A DNA stretch of 64,000 bases from Mycobacterium sp. SMC-4 (GCF_025263265.1 NZ_CP079869.1:2604001-2668000), one strand, 5' to 3'. Positions 51,136 through 60,149 are shown, counted from the stretch's first letter. Notes: a model not told the origin generated them from the sequence alone. Numbers and translations are program-made.

Positions 51136-51768
51136 ATGTCAGCCTCAACCGGGTCGCCGCCAGATTCTCCCGCGCCGCGCCGCGTTCTCGTCGCCGAGGA
51201 CGAGGCCCTCATCCGGCTCGACCTGGCGGAGATGTTGCGCGAAGAGGGCTACGAGATCGTCGGTGAGGCCGGCGACGGCCAGGAGGCGGTGGACCTCGCC
51301 GAGTCGTTGCGGCCCGATCTGGTGATCATGGACGTCAAGATGCCCCGGCGCGACGGCATCGATGCCGCCTCGGAGATCGCAGGCAAGCGCATCGCCCCGA
51401 TCGTCATCCTGACCGCCTTCAGCCAGCGTGAACTGGTTGAACGTGCCCGTGATGCCGGGGCGATGGCCTATTTGGTCAAACCGTTCAGCATCACCGATCT
51501 GATTCCGGCCATCGAGGTTGCCGTCAGCCGTTTCGGCGAGATCGCGGAGCTGGAGAAGGAAGTTGCGTCCCTGTCGGATCGGCTGGAGACTCGCAAGCTT
51601 GTCGAACGGGCCAAAGGCTTGCTGCAGACCAAGCAGGGGATGAGCGAGCCGGAGGCGTTCAAGTGGATTCAGCGTGCTGCGATGGACCGCAGAACGACGA
51701 TGAAGCGCGTCGCCGAAGTGGTGGTCGAGACGCTCGACGACTCGGGAAGCGCCACTTCCGCGAGCTGA
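51136..51768 (+). CDS. pdtaR: ANTAR-domain response regulator PdtaR
   Basis: 210 residues from ATG 51136 (an ATG at 51127 overlaps the -10). Receiver domain with VLVAEDEALIR and phospho-acceptor Asp66 (LVIMDVKMPRRDG), then a coiled linker and an ANTAR RNA-binding domain (LETRKLVERAKGLLQTKQGMSEPEAFKWIQRAAMDRRTTMKRVAEVV). Nearly identical in motif to Rv1626, the partner of the soluble kinase PdtaS, which is not in this window. It acts as a transcription antiterminator. Confidence 0.96.
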   Translation: MSASTGSPPDSPAPRRVLVAEDEALIRLDLAEMLREEGYEIVGEAGDGQEAVDLAESLRPDLVIMDVKMPRRDGIDAASEIAGKRIAPIVILTAFSQRELVERARDAGAMAYLVKPFSITDLIPAIEVAVSRFGEIAELEKEVASLSDRLETRKLVERAKGLLQTKQGMSEPEAFKWIQRAAMDRRTTMKRVAEVVVETLDDSGSATSAS

Positions 51769-51896
51769 TCAGCTCGGACGGCGTTTGGTAACAGATTGGT
51801 CACGACGGCCGTCTGGGGCGTCACCCGCAACGGTCACCCATTAGCGTCGAGTCCGATCTTTACCACCCTGCCCCGTGAATTCTAGGAGCATTCTTG

Positions 51897-53225
51897 ATGA
51901 AGAATCGAACCCTCGGTCACGTCGTCGCGCTGGCGGGTGTGGCCGCGCTCGCGCTGACATCGTGTGCCTCCGGGGACAACGGCGACGCCACCACCACCCC
52001 CGAGACCACCGCCGAAGCCCAGGCTGAGGTCGTCACCACGGATTGTGAACCGGAGCAGGCCACCGCGGGCGCCACCCCGGACACGAGTCCGCTCAAGATC
52101 GGCACCTTGCTGCCGGAGACGGGCACGCTCGCCTTCCTCGGACCTCCCGAAATTGCCGGGGTGCAGGTGGCGGTCAACGAGATCAACGACGCCGGCGGGG
52201 TCCTCGACCAGCCGATCGAACTGGTCACCGGTGATTCCGGCGACACCACCACCGACACCGCCAACACCACGGTGGACCGGCACCTCGCCGGGGGTGTCGA
52301 TGTGATCATCGGCGCAGCCTCCTCGGCGGTGTCGCTGAAGGTGATCGACAAGATCGTCGGCGCGGGTGTGGTGATGTTCTCCCCGGCCAACACGTCCGAC
52401 CAGTTCGTCTGCTATCCCGACCGGGGCATGTACTTCCGCACCGCCCCCACCGATGTGCTGCAGGCCCAGGCGCTCGCCCAACTGATCACCGGTGACGGCG
52501 CTCAGCGAGTGGCGATCCTCGCGCTCAACGATCCGTACGGAACCGGCCTGGCTGCCAATACCGTCGAGGATCTGAAGAGTGCCGGCATCGCCGAGGATCA
52601 GATCACCAAGATCATCTACGACCCCAACGCACAGTCGTTCAACGCCGAGGTCGATCAGGTCAAGGAGTTCAATCCGGACGCGGTCGCGGTGCTCGGCTTC
52701 GAGGAGACCGCGAAGATCATCACCCGAATGCACGAGGTCGGCATCGGCCCGTCCGACGGCATGCTGGTCTACGGCACCGACGGCAACATGGGTAACGCGC
52801 TCGGTGAGGGTGTGGCGCCTGGTCTGCTGGAGGGCATGAAGGGCACCGCCCCGATGACCGAGGTCGGCCCGGAGTTCCAGGGTCGCCTTACCGCAGTCGA
52901 CCCCGGGCTGGTCGACTTCAACTACGCGGGCGAGGCTTTCGATGCCGTGGTGATCTCCGCGTTGGCCGCCGAGCAGGCACAGTCCACCGCCGGTGTCGAC
53001 ATCGCGGCCAACATCAACTCGGTCACCCGCGAGGGAGCCAAGTGCACCTCATTCGTCCAATGCCGCGACCTGATCCGGGCCGGCGAGGATATCGACTACG
53101 ACGGCGTGACAGGTGAGTTGGAGTTCGCTCCGGCCGGCGAGCCCTCTGTGGGCTCATACGGCAACCTGCAATTCGGGCCGGACAACACGATCAACGTAGC
53201 CGACTACATCGTCGTGCAGGGCTGA
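51897..53225 (+). CDS. livJ: Branched-chain amino acid type ABC transporter binding lipoprotein
   Basis: 442 residues from ATG 51897, with AGGAG 8 bases upstream. Signal peptide with lipobox LTSC near residue 21, then a Thr/Glu-rich linker. Peripla_BP_6 fold begins at LKIGTLLPETGTLAFLGPPEIAGVQVAVNEIND and continues with VIIGAASSAVSLKVID, NDPYGTGLA and VLGFEETA. Two cysteines (KCTSFVQC) near residue 385 probably pair. Convergent with the liv permease/ATPase operon, which it presumably serves. Substrate unproven. Confidence 0.92.
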   Translation: MKNRTLGHVVALAGVAALALTSCASGDNGDATTTPETTAEAQAEVVTTDCEPEQATAGATPDTSPLKIGTLLPETGTLAFLGPPEIAGVQVAVNEINDAGGVLDQPIELVTGDSGDTTTDTANTTVDRHLAGGVDVIIGAASSAVSLKVIDKIVGAGVVMFSPANTSDQFVCYPDRGMYFRTAPTDVLQAQALAQLITGDGAQRVAILALNDPYGTGLAANTVEDLKSAGIAEDQITKIIYDPNAQSFNAEVDQVKEFNPDAVAVLGFEETAKIITRMHEVGIGPSDGMLVYGTDGNMGNALGEGVAPGLLEGMKGTAPMTEVGPEFQGRLTAVDPGLVDFNYAGEAFDAVVISALAAEQAQSTAGVDIAANINSVTREGAKCTSFVQCRDLIRAGEDIDYDGVTGELEFAPAGEPSVGSYGNLQFGPDNTINVADYIVVQG

Positions 53226-53239
53226 GGCTCACCAGCGTG

Positions 53240-53275
53240 ATTCGGGCCGGGCGGCATCTGCCGCCCGGCCCGAAT
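53240..53275. terminator. Bidirectional terminator-like hairpin
   Basis: Perfect 17-base arms (53240-53256 and 53259-53275) with a two-base TC loop, between the convergent livJ and livF genes. GC-rich, without a U-tract, like many mycobacterial intrinsic terminators. Confidence 0.7.
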
Positions 53276-53289
53276 TGCTCCGTCGAGCA

Positions 53290-54096
53290 CTATTTTTGAC
53301 GTTTGCCGCCCAAGGTGCCCAGGTAGAGCTCGATCACCTTGGGGTCGTTCATGAGGCTGCGGCCGGTGTCGGTGTAGGCATTGGTGCCCTGATCGAGTAC
53401 ATAGCCGCGGTCGCAGATCTGCAGGCAGCGACGAGCATTCTGCTCCACCATGATCACCGAGACACCGGTGGCATTGATCTGTTTGCAGCGAATGAACACC
53501 TCGTCCTGGAACATCGGGGACAGGCCTGCGGAGGGCTCGTCGAGCAGCAGCACCGACGGTTCCATCATCAGTGCGCGGCCCATCGCCACCATCTGGCGTT
53601 CGCCGCCGGACAGCGCGCCGGCTTTGACCTTTCGGCGTTCGGCCAGCAGCGGGAATAGCCCTGCCACGACATCGAACCGCTCGCGGAACTTTTTGGGGCG
53701 CAGATAGATCCCCATCTCCAGGTTCTCTTCGATGGTCAGAGCCGCAAAGACGTTCTGGTTCTGTGGGACATAGCCGACACCCTTGGTCACCAGGACATGT
53801 GCCGGGGCGGAGGTGATATCTTCGCCGCGGAGCGCGACTGTGCCCGAACGGATGGGTATCAGTCCGAACAGTGTTTTGAGCAGCGTCGACTTGCCGGCCC
53901 CATTCGGCCCGATGATCCCGACGATCTCACCGTCGCGCAGGTAGAAGTCACACCCCCGCAGGATGTCGACCTCGGGAAGATAGCCGGCGATCAACCGGTC
54001 GGCACGTAGCAGCGCGCCTTCGGCCAGCCGGTCGTGCACAGCAGGAGTGGCAGCCAGTTCGGCTGGGCTGAGCGAGGATGCGGTGGAGTCGGTCAT
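53290..54096 (-). CDS. livF: Branched-chain amino acid type ABC transporter ATPase LivF
   Basis: 268 residues from ATG 54096, overlapping the livG stop. Walker [11 protein letters not shown]-loop VGYVPQNQNVF, signature LSGGERQMVAMGRAL, Walker B VLLLDEPSAGLSP, and VEQNARRCL after the H-loop position, the LivF variant that has Gln-Asn in place of a His. The N-terminal 25 residues before LLRADRLIAGY are an extension. Confidence 0.94.
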   Translation of the reverse strand: MTDSTASSLSPAELAATPAVHDRLAEGALLRADRLIAGYLPEVDILRGCDFYLRDGEIVGIIGPNGAGKSTLLKTLFGLIPIRSGTVALRGEDITSAPAHVLVTKGVGYVPQNQNVFAALTIEENLEMGIYLRPKKFRERFDVVAGLFPLLAERRKVKAGALSGGERQMVAMGRALMMEPSVLLLDEPSAGLSPMFQDEVFIRCKQINATGVSVIMVEQNARRCLQICDRGYVLDQGTNAYTDTGRSLMNDPKVIELYLGTLGGKRQK

Positions 54097-55061
54097 GGCC
54101 TGCGCGGACTCTCCGGGATCTCGGACTCGGACAGGTCACCGCCGGATTCGATGGTGTCGACGACGGCTTGCTCGATTTCTTCGGCCAGTTCGGCGGTGGC
54201 ACCGACCGGGTTACCGGCGTCGTCGAACTCCAGCGCCTGATCGTGGTGACTGCCCAGATAGGCGTCGACGACGGCATTGTTGTCGGCCAGTGCCTCGGGA
54301 AGGGACTCGGCGATGACTGCACCCTGGGCCATCACCACCACCCAGTCACTGATATCGCGGATCACGTCCATGTCGTGCTCCACGAACACCACCGTCATGC
54401 CTTCATCTCGAAGCGAGCTGATGTGGACGAGCAGATTCTCGGTCAGCGCCGGGTTCACCCCCGCCATCGGTTCATCGAGCATGACGACCTTGGGTTCGGT
54501 CATCAGCGCCCGCGCCATCTCCAGCAGCTTGCGCTGCCCGCCCGACAGCGACCCGGCCATGTCGTTGGCTTTGGCGTCGAGTTTGAACCGGACCAGCATC
54601 TCGTGCGCCCGTTCGGTGATCTGGGCTTCTTGCTTGCGCCATCGGAAATGGAACAGCGAGTTGAGGATCCGCTCACCAGTCTGATGAGTGGCACCCAGCC
54701 TGACGTTGTCCAGAACCGACATCTTGGCCAGTGCGCGGGTCAATTGGAAGGTGCGCACCACGCCCCGGCGGGCCACTTGGTGCGGGTGCATCCGCGACAG
54801 GCTGACCCCGTCCAGCGACCAGGTTCCCGTGTCGGCGCGATCGAAGCCGGTGAGCAGGTTGAAGAAGGTTGTCTTGCCGGCGCCGTTCGGACCGATCAGA
54901 CCGGTAATGGCGCCGCGTTGAACCTCCAGGTGCGCGACGTCGACGGCTCTGAGGCCGCCGAAGGATCGAGTGATGTTGTCCACCAGAATGATCGGATCCG
55001 GCTTGGCAGATCCTGGCTCGGCGGACACGTCGGCGAACGGGGATGGCGCGACATCGGTCAA
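54093..55061 (-). CDS. livG: Branched-chain amino acid type ABC transporter ATPase LivG
   Basis: 322 residues from TTG 55061, which overlaps the livM stop (TTGA). Walker A GPNGAGKTT, signature LSGGQRKLLEMARAL, Walker B VVMLDEPMAGVNP, H-loop VEHDMDVI. The C-terminal 70 residues after the ATPase core (VVDAYLGSHHDQALEF onward) form an acidic extension beyond the usual LivG length. The core up to that point has family length. Confidence 0.94.
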   Translation of the reverse strand: MTDVAPSPFADVSAEPGSAKPDPIILVDNITRSFGGLRAVDVAHLEVQRGAITGLIGPNGAGKTTFFNLLTGFDRADTGTWSLDGVSLSRMHPHQVARRGVVRTFQLTRALAKMSVLDNVRLGATHQTGERILNSLFHFRWRKQEAQITERAHEMLVRFKLDAKANDMAGSLSGGQRKLLEMARALMTEPKVVMLDEPMAGVNPALTENLLVHISSLRDEGMTVVFVEHDMDVIRDISDWVVVMAQGAVIAESLPEALADNNAVVDAYLGSHHDQALEFDDAGNPVGATAELAEEIEQAVVDTIESGGDLSESEIPESPRRP

Positions 55062-56044
55062 TTGAGTGCCACCTCCCGCTTTCTGCCCGTGATCCCCTGC
55101 GGTCGGAACACCATCAACACGATGATCAGGATGCCAAGCAGGATGAACCGGGTTGCTCCGACCTGCGCGTCGGTCAACGGCAACACCGGATCCGGTCCGG
55201 CGATGGCCTGACGCAGTAGCGCGTCGGGCACGGCCAGCAGGAACCAGAACAACATGGCCCCCAGCACCGGGCCGAACACGGTGGCGGCACCGCCCAGTAG
55301 CAGGGCGCCGAAGGCGTAGAATGTCTGCGACGTCGAATAGAAGTCGGGGTGGATCGATTTGGTTTGCAGCGCGTTGAAGATGCCGCCGATACCGCCGATC
55401 ATGCCGCCCAGCACCAGCGCCTGCAGTTTGTAGACGAACACGTTCTTGCCCAGGGCGCGGGCCGCGTCCTCGTCCTCACGCACTGCCTTGAGTACTCGCC
55501 CCCACGGGCTGTGGATGAGGAGGTAGACGAATCCGCACAGCAGAATCACCACCGTCCACCCCACGACCATCGCCCAGAGGTCGTCGCCGACGAATCTCAT
55601 CCCCAGCAGTGAGTACTGCTTGCTGGAGTCGAAAGGGCTGATCCGGGTGAACGGTTCGGCGTATCCGTAGAGCCCATTGGTGGAACCGGTGACCGGGTTC
55701 GCGGCGGTGGACCGGAAGATCAACCGCAGAACCTCCGCGGCCGCGATGGTCGCAATGGCCAGATAGTCGGCACGCAGACGCAAGGTGGGGATGCCCAGCA
55801 CGATGGCCAGCAGGCCAGCGGCCGCCAGCCCGACGAGCATCCCTACCCATAGCGGCTGTTGGTAGGTGACCGTCATGATGCCCACGCCGTAACCGCCGAG
55901 CAGAGCGAACCCGATCTGGCCGAAGTTCAGCAGACCGGTGTAGCCGAAATGCAGGTTGAGGCCGATCGCCAACAGCGCGTAGAAGATCGCCGATGGTCCG
56001 ATGAGTTGTGCGCCGGCAACCTGCAGTGCACCCAGAATGTCCAT
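55058..56044 (-). CDS. livM: Branched-chain amino acid type ABC transporter permease LivM
   Basis: 328 residues from ATG 56044, 7 bases after livH. Eight to nine membrane helices; LNLHFGYTGLLNFGQIGFALLGGYG, IPTLRLRADYLAIATIAAAEVLR and GRVLKAVREDEDAARALGKN are the LivM signature blocks, the last being the ATPase contact. MVFRPQGITG closes the domain. Confidence 0.94.
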   Translation of the reverse strand: MDILGALQVAGAQLIGPSAIFYALLAIGLNLHFGYTGLLNFGQIGFALLGGYGVGIMTVTYQQPLWVGMLVGLAAAGLLAIVLGIPTLRLRADYLAIATIAAAEVLRLIFRSTAANPVTGSTNGLYGYAEPFTRISPFDSSKQYSLLGMRFVGDDLWAMVVGWTVVILLCGFVYLLIHSPWGRVLKAVREDEDAARALGKNVFVYKLQALVLGGMIGGIGGIFNALQTKSIHPDFYSTSQTFYAFGALLLGGAATVFGPVLGAMLFWFLLAVPDALLRQAIAGPDPVLPLTDAQVGATRFILLGILIIVLMVFRPQGITGRKREVALN

Positions 56045-56051
56045 CCGTGAC

Positions 56052-57338
56052 TCACCCGACCCTTTCCCGCGAGCCGAGAATGCCCTGTGGGCGGACGATC
56101 AGAATGAAGATCAGGATCAGCAGACCGCCGATGTACTTCAAGTCCGGATTGATCACCAAGGTTGACAACTGCACGAGCAGGCCGACAATCAGGCACCCCA
56201 GCAGCGCACCGTAGGCGGTGCCGAGCCCACCAAGAGTGATGCCGGCGAACATCAGCAACAGCAGCTTGAACCCCATCTCCCATTGGACTCGGCCGCCCAG
56301 CTCGGAAACCGCCAGCAGCACACCGCCCAGGGCCGCCAACCCACCCCCCAGGCACCAGACATAGGTGATGACACGTTCGACATTGATGCCCGACGAAGCG
56401 GCCAGATCCTTGTTGTCGGCAACCGCACGCATGGCCTTCCCGATCTTCGTCTTCTGCAGCAGTAGGGCCACGGCGACCAACACGACCAGGCTGATAGCGA
56501 TCGTGATGATGTTGATGTCGGTGATCGCCACCGGCCCCCACTGGCGTTGCGCGGTCACCGAGTAGCCGGCGAAGGCCTGGGTGCGGTCGGAGAACAACAT
56601 CAAAATCAGATAGCGCAGTGCGATGGCCAGGCCAATAGACACCACCAGCTGCGGTATCAGCCCGATTCGTCGTTTGCGCAGTGGCCTCCAAATCGCGGTG
56701 TTGTTCAACCAGCCGATGGCCACCCCGACGACGACGGCCAGCAGAGCCGCCGGTAGTAGACCCATGCCGAAGCTGACGTTGAAGACCCAGGCCGTGACGG
56801 CGCCGAGTGTCACAAGTTCGCCGTGCGCGAAGTTGGTGAGCCCCGTGGTGCCGAAGATCAGGCTCAATCCCACGGCGGCGACGGCGATGACCAGACCGAA
56901 CCGTAAACCGTCGATGGTCAGCCGGATCACCCGTTCGTAGAGTGGGGTGGCCATCGAGGTACGAACCTCACCGAAGGTGAAAACGACGGTGTTCGGGCGG
57001 CCGGCCACCACCTGCCGGGTGACGGTGCCCTGCACCGTCACCCCTTCGGGCAGGCTTTCGGGGTCCACCTCGAAAGTCCTTTCCCCGACCGGCACCTCAA
57101 GCGACCACCGGCCGTTGTCGTCCGAGGTGGTCACGGCGATCTCGTCACCACCGGAATCGAGCGCGCGTACCCGCGCGTCGGCGACGGGCTCGCCGGCATT
57201 GACCAGCCGACCCGAGACCGTCGCCGTCTCCTCCACCGCCGCGGCGGTGCCGGCCGAGACGAGCCCGGCCAGCAGCGGAAGAAACAGCACTATCAGTGCT
57301 CGCAGCACGATGCGCGTTCCTCGGGAGCCCGTCCCCAC
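56052..57338 (-). CDS. livH: LivH-type permease with N-terminal extracytoplasmic domain
   Basis: 428 residues from GTG 57338 (GGAGG 7 bases upstream; GTG 57413 would add 25 residues). Signal-like helix LRALIVLFLPLLAGLVSAGTAAA, then residues about 35-125 form an all-beta domain (ATVSGRLVNAGEPVADARVRALDSGGDEIAVTTSDDNGRWSLEVPVG) of the carboxypeptidase-regulatory/transthyretin type, which should lie outside the cell. The remainder is LivH: GLSLIFGTTGLTNFAHGELVTLGA, GKAMRAVADNKDLAASSGI and RPQGILGSRE. First gene of livHMGF. Confidence 0.93.
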   Translation of the reverse strand: MGTGSRGTRIVLRALIVLFLPLLAGLVSAGTAAAVEETATVSGRLVNAGEPVADARVRALDSGGDEIAVTTSDDNGRWSLEVPVGERTFEVDPESLPEGVTVQGTVTRQVVAGRPNTVVFTFGEVRTSMATPLYERVIRLTIDGLRFGLVIAVAAVGLSLIFGTTGLTNFAHGELVTLGAVTAWVFNVSFGMGLLPAALLAVVVGVAIGWLNNTAIWRPLRKRRIGLIPQLVVSIGLAIALRYLILMLFSDRTQAFAGYSVTAQRQWGPVAITDINIITIAISLVVLVAVALLLQKTKIGKAMRAVADNKDLAASSGINVERVITYVWCLGGGLAALGGVLLAVSELGGRVQWEMGFKLLLLMFAGITLGGLGTAYGALLGCLIVGLLVQLSTLVINPDLKYIGGLLILIFILIVRPQGILGSRERVG

Positions 57339-57395
57339 TGATGAACCTCCGATGCGGTTGGTCGCACGTTCCGGGCCATTTCCCGATTTTGGGAC

Positions 57396-57401
57396 CTTAT
57401 A
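57396..57401 (-). promoter_or_regulatory. Putative -10 element of the livHMGF operon
   Basis: TATAAG within the palindrome CCTTATAAGG (57395-57404), giving a leader of about 50 bases before GTG 57338. Confidence 0.45.
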
Positions 57402-57568
57402 AGGTTCAGTCACACCTGGCGCGCTTCTCGGCGTCCGCCTGTTGTATCGGTTGGGTTTCGAGAATGCCGATCCCGGCGACGCGGCCCGCCCCTTGTGGCG
57501 GAATATGTGTGCAGGCTGTCACTGCTGGCGCTTATCCGCGGCCGGTCGGAGGTGCCAGTCTTGTCGAC

Positions 57569-57685
57569 ATGGCGATGCTGGTGCTTTTCCTCGGCATGCT
57601 CGTCGCTGCTTCGGTGGCGGCGCTGTTCGAGTTGACTCCCGACACGCACCGGGAGTGCAGCCAACACGGCGACTTCGAGTTCTGA
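57569..57685 (+). CDS. Possible small single-span membrane protein
   Basis: 38 residues from ATG 57569 in the 411-base gap between livH and the next lipoprotein gene. One hydrophobic helix (AMLVLFLGMLVAASVAALF) followed by a polar tail ELTPDTHRECSQHGDFEF with one Cys. GGAGG lies 15 bases upstream, too far to be ideal. Small membrane proteins of this shape occur in mycobacteria, but I do not recognise this one. Confidence 0.35.
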   Translation: MAMLVLFLGMLVAASVAALFELTPDTHRECSQHGDFEF

Positions 57686-57703
57686 GCTCAACACCGGCGG
57701 CGT

Positions 57704-57735
57704 CGGTTGACTATGTTTAGCCGGATAGTCAACCG
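57704..57735. promoter_or_regulatory. Long inverted repeat upstream of the second binding lipoprotein
   Basis: CGGTTGACTAT (57704-57714), a 10-base spacer and ATAGTCAACCG (57725-57735), perfect 11-base arms. It ends 14 bases before GTG 57750 and contains TATGTT, a possible -10. Candidate operator, or a hairpin in the leader. Confidence 0.5.
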
Positions 57736-57749
57736 GCCGGAGGTTCGAT

Positions 57750-58904
57750 GTGCTTGGGAGGGCAGCGCGGACAGTCGCGGTGCTGAGTACGGCGGCGTGG
57801 TTGGCCGCCACCGGCTGCTCCGTCTTCGACGCGGGTACCCAGGTTCAACACTCCGATGCGCGGATCGTCGAGCAGTTCCCGATCGACCGCTACGGGGCCC
57901 CGACGGCGGGCGCCCCTTCCGACATCGACCCGGCCGGAAACGGCACCACGGTGTGCCCGCCGCTGTCGATCGCGGTGGCAGTGCCACTGAGTGGGCCGGA
58001 TGCCACGCTGGGCCGCGGTATCCGGAATGGCATCCAGCTTGCCGTCGACGAACACAACGGTGCCAACGCCGGGTGTCAGATACAACTGAAACCGTTTGAT
58101 ACCGAAGGTGACGCCGGTGCTGCCGAGCAAGCCGCTCGCCAGCTCGTCGACGACGCGTTCACTATCGGTGTGATCGGCCCGGCGGGCTCCGACGAGGCGG
58201 CGGTGGCGGGCCCGGTGTTCGACGATGCCGGGATCGTGGCCATCACTCCCTCGGCCACCCGCCCAGAACTGGCGGCACGCGGCTGGCGCACCTTCTTGCG
58301 GGGGCTGGCCAACAGCGCCGTTCAGGGCGTCGCGGTGGCCAACTATTTGCGACGAACCATGGGCAGCTCCGGCGTATGTGTGCTCGACGACGGGGACCCG
58401 GCCGGTGCCGAGGTCGTTCGGGTGGTCCGCGAAACGCTCGGCCCCGCCGCGGATCCAGCCTGTAGCGCGACTGTCGGTGACGATCCCCACGCCCTCGACG
58501 CCGTCATCGCGGCCGAGCCGGATGCGGTGTTCTTCAGCGGTGGCGACACCCAGGCCGCGGTGCTGGCGGGTCGGTTGCGAGGCTCGGGCGCAGACCTGCA
58601 GTTCCTCACCGTGGGCGGTGTGCCCGAGCCCGAAACATCCATGCAGGCAGCGGAGTCGGTGACATATCGAGAGTTCGTGGCGGCCTACACGGACAAATTC
58701 GGGGAACCGCCGGCGGCGTTCAGCGCCACTGGGTACGACCTGGGCGCAATCCTTCTCAACGGAATCGATGCCGGAGCCTGGACCCGGCCGGCCCTGTTGG
58801 ACCGTGTGAGGGCCTCCACCGCCCGCGGTCTGGATCGCACATACCGGTGGAGCGTGAACGGCGAACTGGTCGATCCGCCCGTGTGGGTGAGCCGGCTCCA
58901 GTGA
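57750..58904 (+). CDS. Second Peripla_BP_6-type binding lipoprotein
   Basis: 384 residues from GTG 57750, with GGAGG 6 bases upstream. Lipobox ATGC around residue 23. LSIAVAVPLSGPDATLGRGIRNGIQLAVDEHN opens a family 6 binding fold; AARQLVDDAFTIGVIGPAGSDEAAVAGPVFDDAGIVAITPSATRPEL and VFFSGGDTQAAVLAGRLR are typical, and the two-lobe length is complete. Divergent from livHMGF, so it may be a second receptor for that transporter or a sensor. Ligand unknown. Confidence 0.9.
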   Translation: MLGRAARTVAVLSTAAWLAATGCSVFDAGTQVQHSDARIVEQFPIDRYGAPTAGAPSDIDPAGNGTTVCPPLSIAVAVPLSGPDATLGRGIRNGIQLAVDEHNGANAGCQIQLKPFDTEGDAGAAEQAARQLVDDAFTIGVIGPAGSDEAAVAGPVFDDAGIVAITPSATRPELAARGWRTFLRGLANSAVQGVAVANYLRRTMGSSGVCVLDDGDPAGAEVVRVVRETLGPAADPACSATVGDDPHALDAVIAAEPDAVFFSGGDTQAAVLAGRLRGSGADLQFLTVGGVPEPETSMQAAESVTYREFVAAYTDKFGEPPAAFSATGYDLGAILLNGIDAGAWTRPALLDRVRASTARGLDRTYRWSVNGELVDPPVWVSRLQ

Positions 58905-58920
58905 TGCGACTGCGGGAAAC

Positions 58921-58937
58921 AGCCTGTGCCAGAGGCT
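58921..58937. terminator. Weak hairpin between convergent genes
   Basis: AGCCT-N7-AGGCT, extended by AAC/GTT with one bulge, in the 36-base gap between the lipoprotein and thiolase stops. No U-tract. Confidence 0.3.
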
Positions 58938-58940
58938 AGT

Positions 58941-60149
58941 TCACCGGGCGACGACGACGGATGAACCATGGCCGAACAGGCCCTGGTTGGCGGTAACGCC
59001 GACCTTTGCATCCTCCACCTGTCGGCCCGTGGCCTGTCCGCGGAGCTGCCACGACAGTTCGCAGACCTGGGCGATGGCCTGCGCGGGAATCGCCTCACCG
59101 AAGCAGGCGAGTCCACCCGACGGGTTGACCGGGATTCGACCGCCGATCGTCGTCGCGCCGCTGCGCAACAACTGCTCGGCGTCACCCTTGTCGCACAGTC
59201 CCAGATGCTCGTACCAGTCCAACTCCAGCGCCGTAGAGAGGTCGTAGACCTCTGCCAGGCTCAGGTCCTCAGGCCCGATACCGGCTTCGGCGTACGCAGC
59301 GTCGAGGATCTGGTCCTTGAACACTCGGTCCGGCGCGGCGACCACCGCGGTCGAGTCGGTCGCGATGTCCGGCAGTTCGGGCAGGTGCTGTGGGTACCGC
59401 GGCGTCTGCAAGCTGATCGCACGTACCGAGGGCACGCCCTGGACCGAGCCGAGGTGCTTCTCGGCGAATGACTTGCTCGCCACGATCAGCGCCGCTGCAC
59501 CGTCAGAGGTCGCGCAGATGTCGAGCAGGCGTAGGGGATCGGAGACCACCGGGCTGGCCAACACGTCGTCGACCGAGGCCGCCTTGCGGTAGCGGGCATT
59601 CGGATTCTCCAGGCCATGACGTGCGTTCTTGACCTTGACCTGGGCGAAATCTTCGAGCGTCGCGCCGTAGAGGTCCATCCGGCGGCGTGCCAGCAACGCG
59701 AAGTACACCGTGTTGGTCGCACCGATCAGATGGAACCGCTGCCAGTCCGGGTCGTTCTTGCGTTCCCCGCCGACCGGGGCGAAGAATCCCTTGGGCGTGG
59801 TGTCGGCGCCGATGACCAGCGCAACGTCGCAGAACCCAGCCAGGATCTGCGCGCGGGCGCTCTGTAGGGCCTGCGAGCCGCTGGCGCAGGCCGCATAACT
59901 CGAGGTGACCGGCACGCCGTTCCAGCCCAGTTTCTGGGCGAAGGTGGCACCGGCGACAAAACCGGGGTAGCCGTTGCGGATGGTGTCCGCGCCTGCGACC
60001 AACTGAATCTGCTGCCAATCCAGCCCGGCTTCGGCGAGCGCCGCACGGGCCGCCACCACACCGTATTCGGTGAAGTCATGTCCCCACTTGCCCCACGGGT
60101 GCATGCCGGCACCAAGGATGTAGACCGGTTCCGGAGTTCCCGTACTCAT
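58941..60149 (-). CDS. Thiolase-family lipid-transfer protein (SCP-x thiolase type)
   Basis: 402 residues from ATG 60149, overlapping the DUF35 stop (ATGA). Thiolase fold: VYILGAGMHPWGKWG at the start, TSSYAACASGSQALQSARAQI with the nucleophilic Cys, LLDICATSDGAAALIVAS, DLSLAEVYDLSTALELDWYEHLGL and VNPSGGLACFGEAIPAQAIAQVCEL near the C-terminus (reactive Cys in the second half). Mycobacterial homologues (Rv1627c) are called nonspecific lipid-transfer proteins; relatives cleave steroid or fatty acyl-CoAs. Works with the DUF35 partner. Confidence 0.92.
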   Translation of the reverse strand: MSTGTPEPVYILGAGMHPWGKWGHDFTEYGVVAARAALAEAGLDWQQIQLVAGADTIRNGYPGFVAGATFAQKLGWNGVPVTSSYAACASGSQALQSARAQILAGFCDVALVIGADTTPKGFFAPVGGERKNDPDWQRFHLIGATNTVYFALLARRRMDLYGATLEDFAQVKVKNARHGLENPNARYRKAASVDDVLASPVVSDPLRLLDICATSDGAAALIVASKSFAEKHLGSVQGVPSVRAISLQTPRYPQHLPELPDIATDSTAVVAAPDRVFKDQILDAAYAEAGIGPEDLSLAEVYDLSTALELDWYEHLGLCDKGDAEQLLRSGATTIGGRIPVNPSGGLACFGEAIPAQAIAQVCELSWQLRGQATGRQVEDAKVGVTANQGLFGHGSSVVVAR

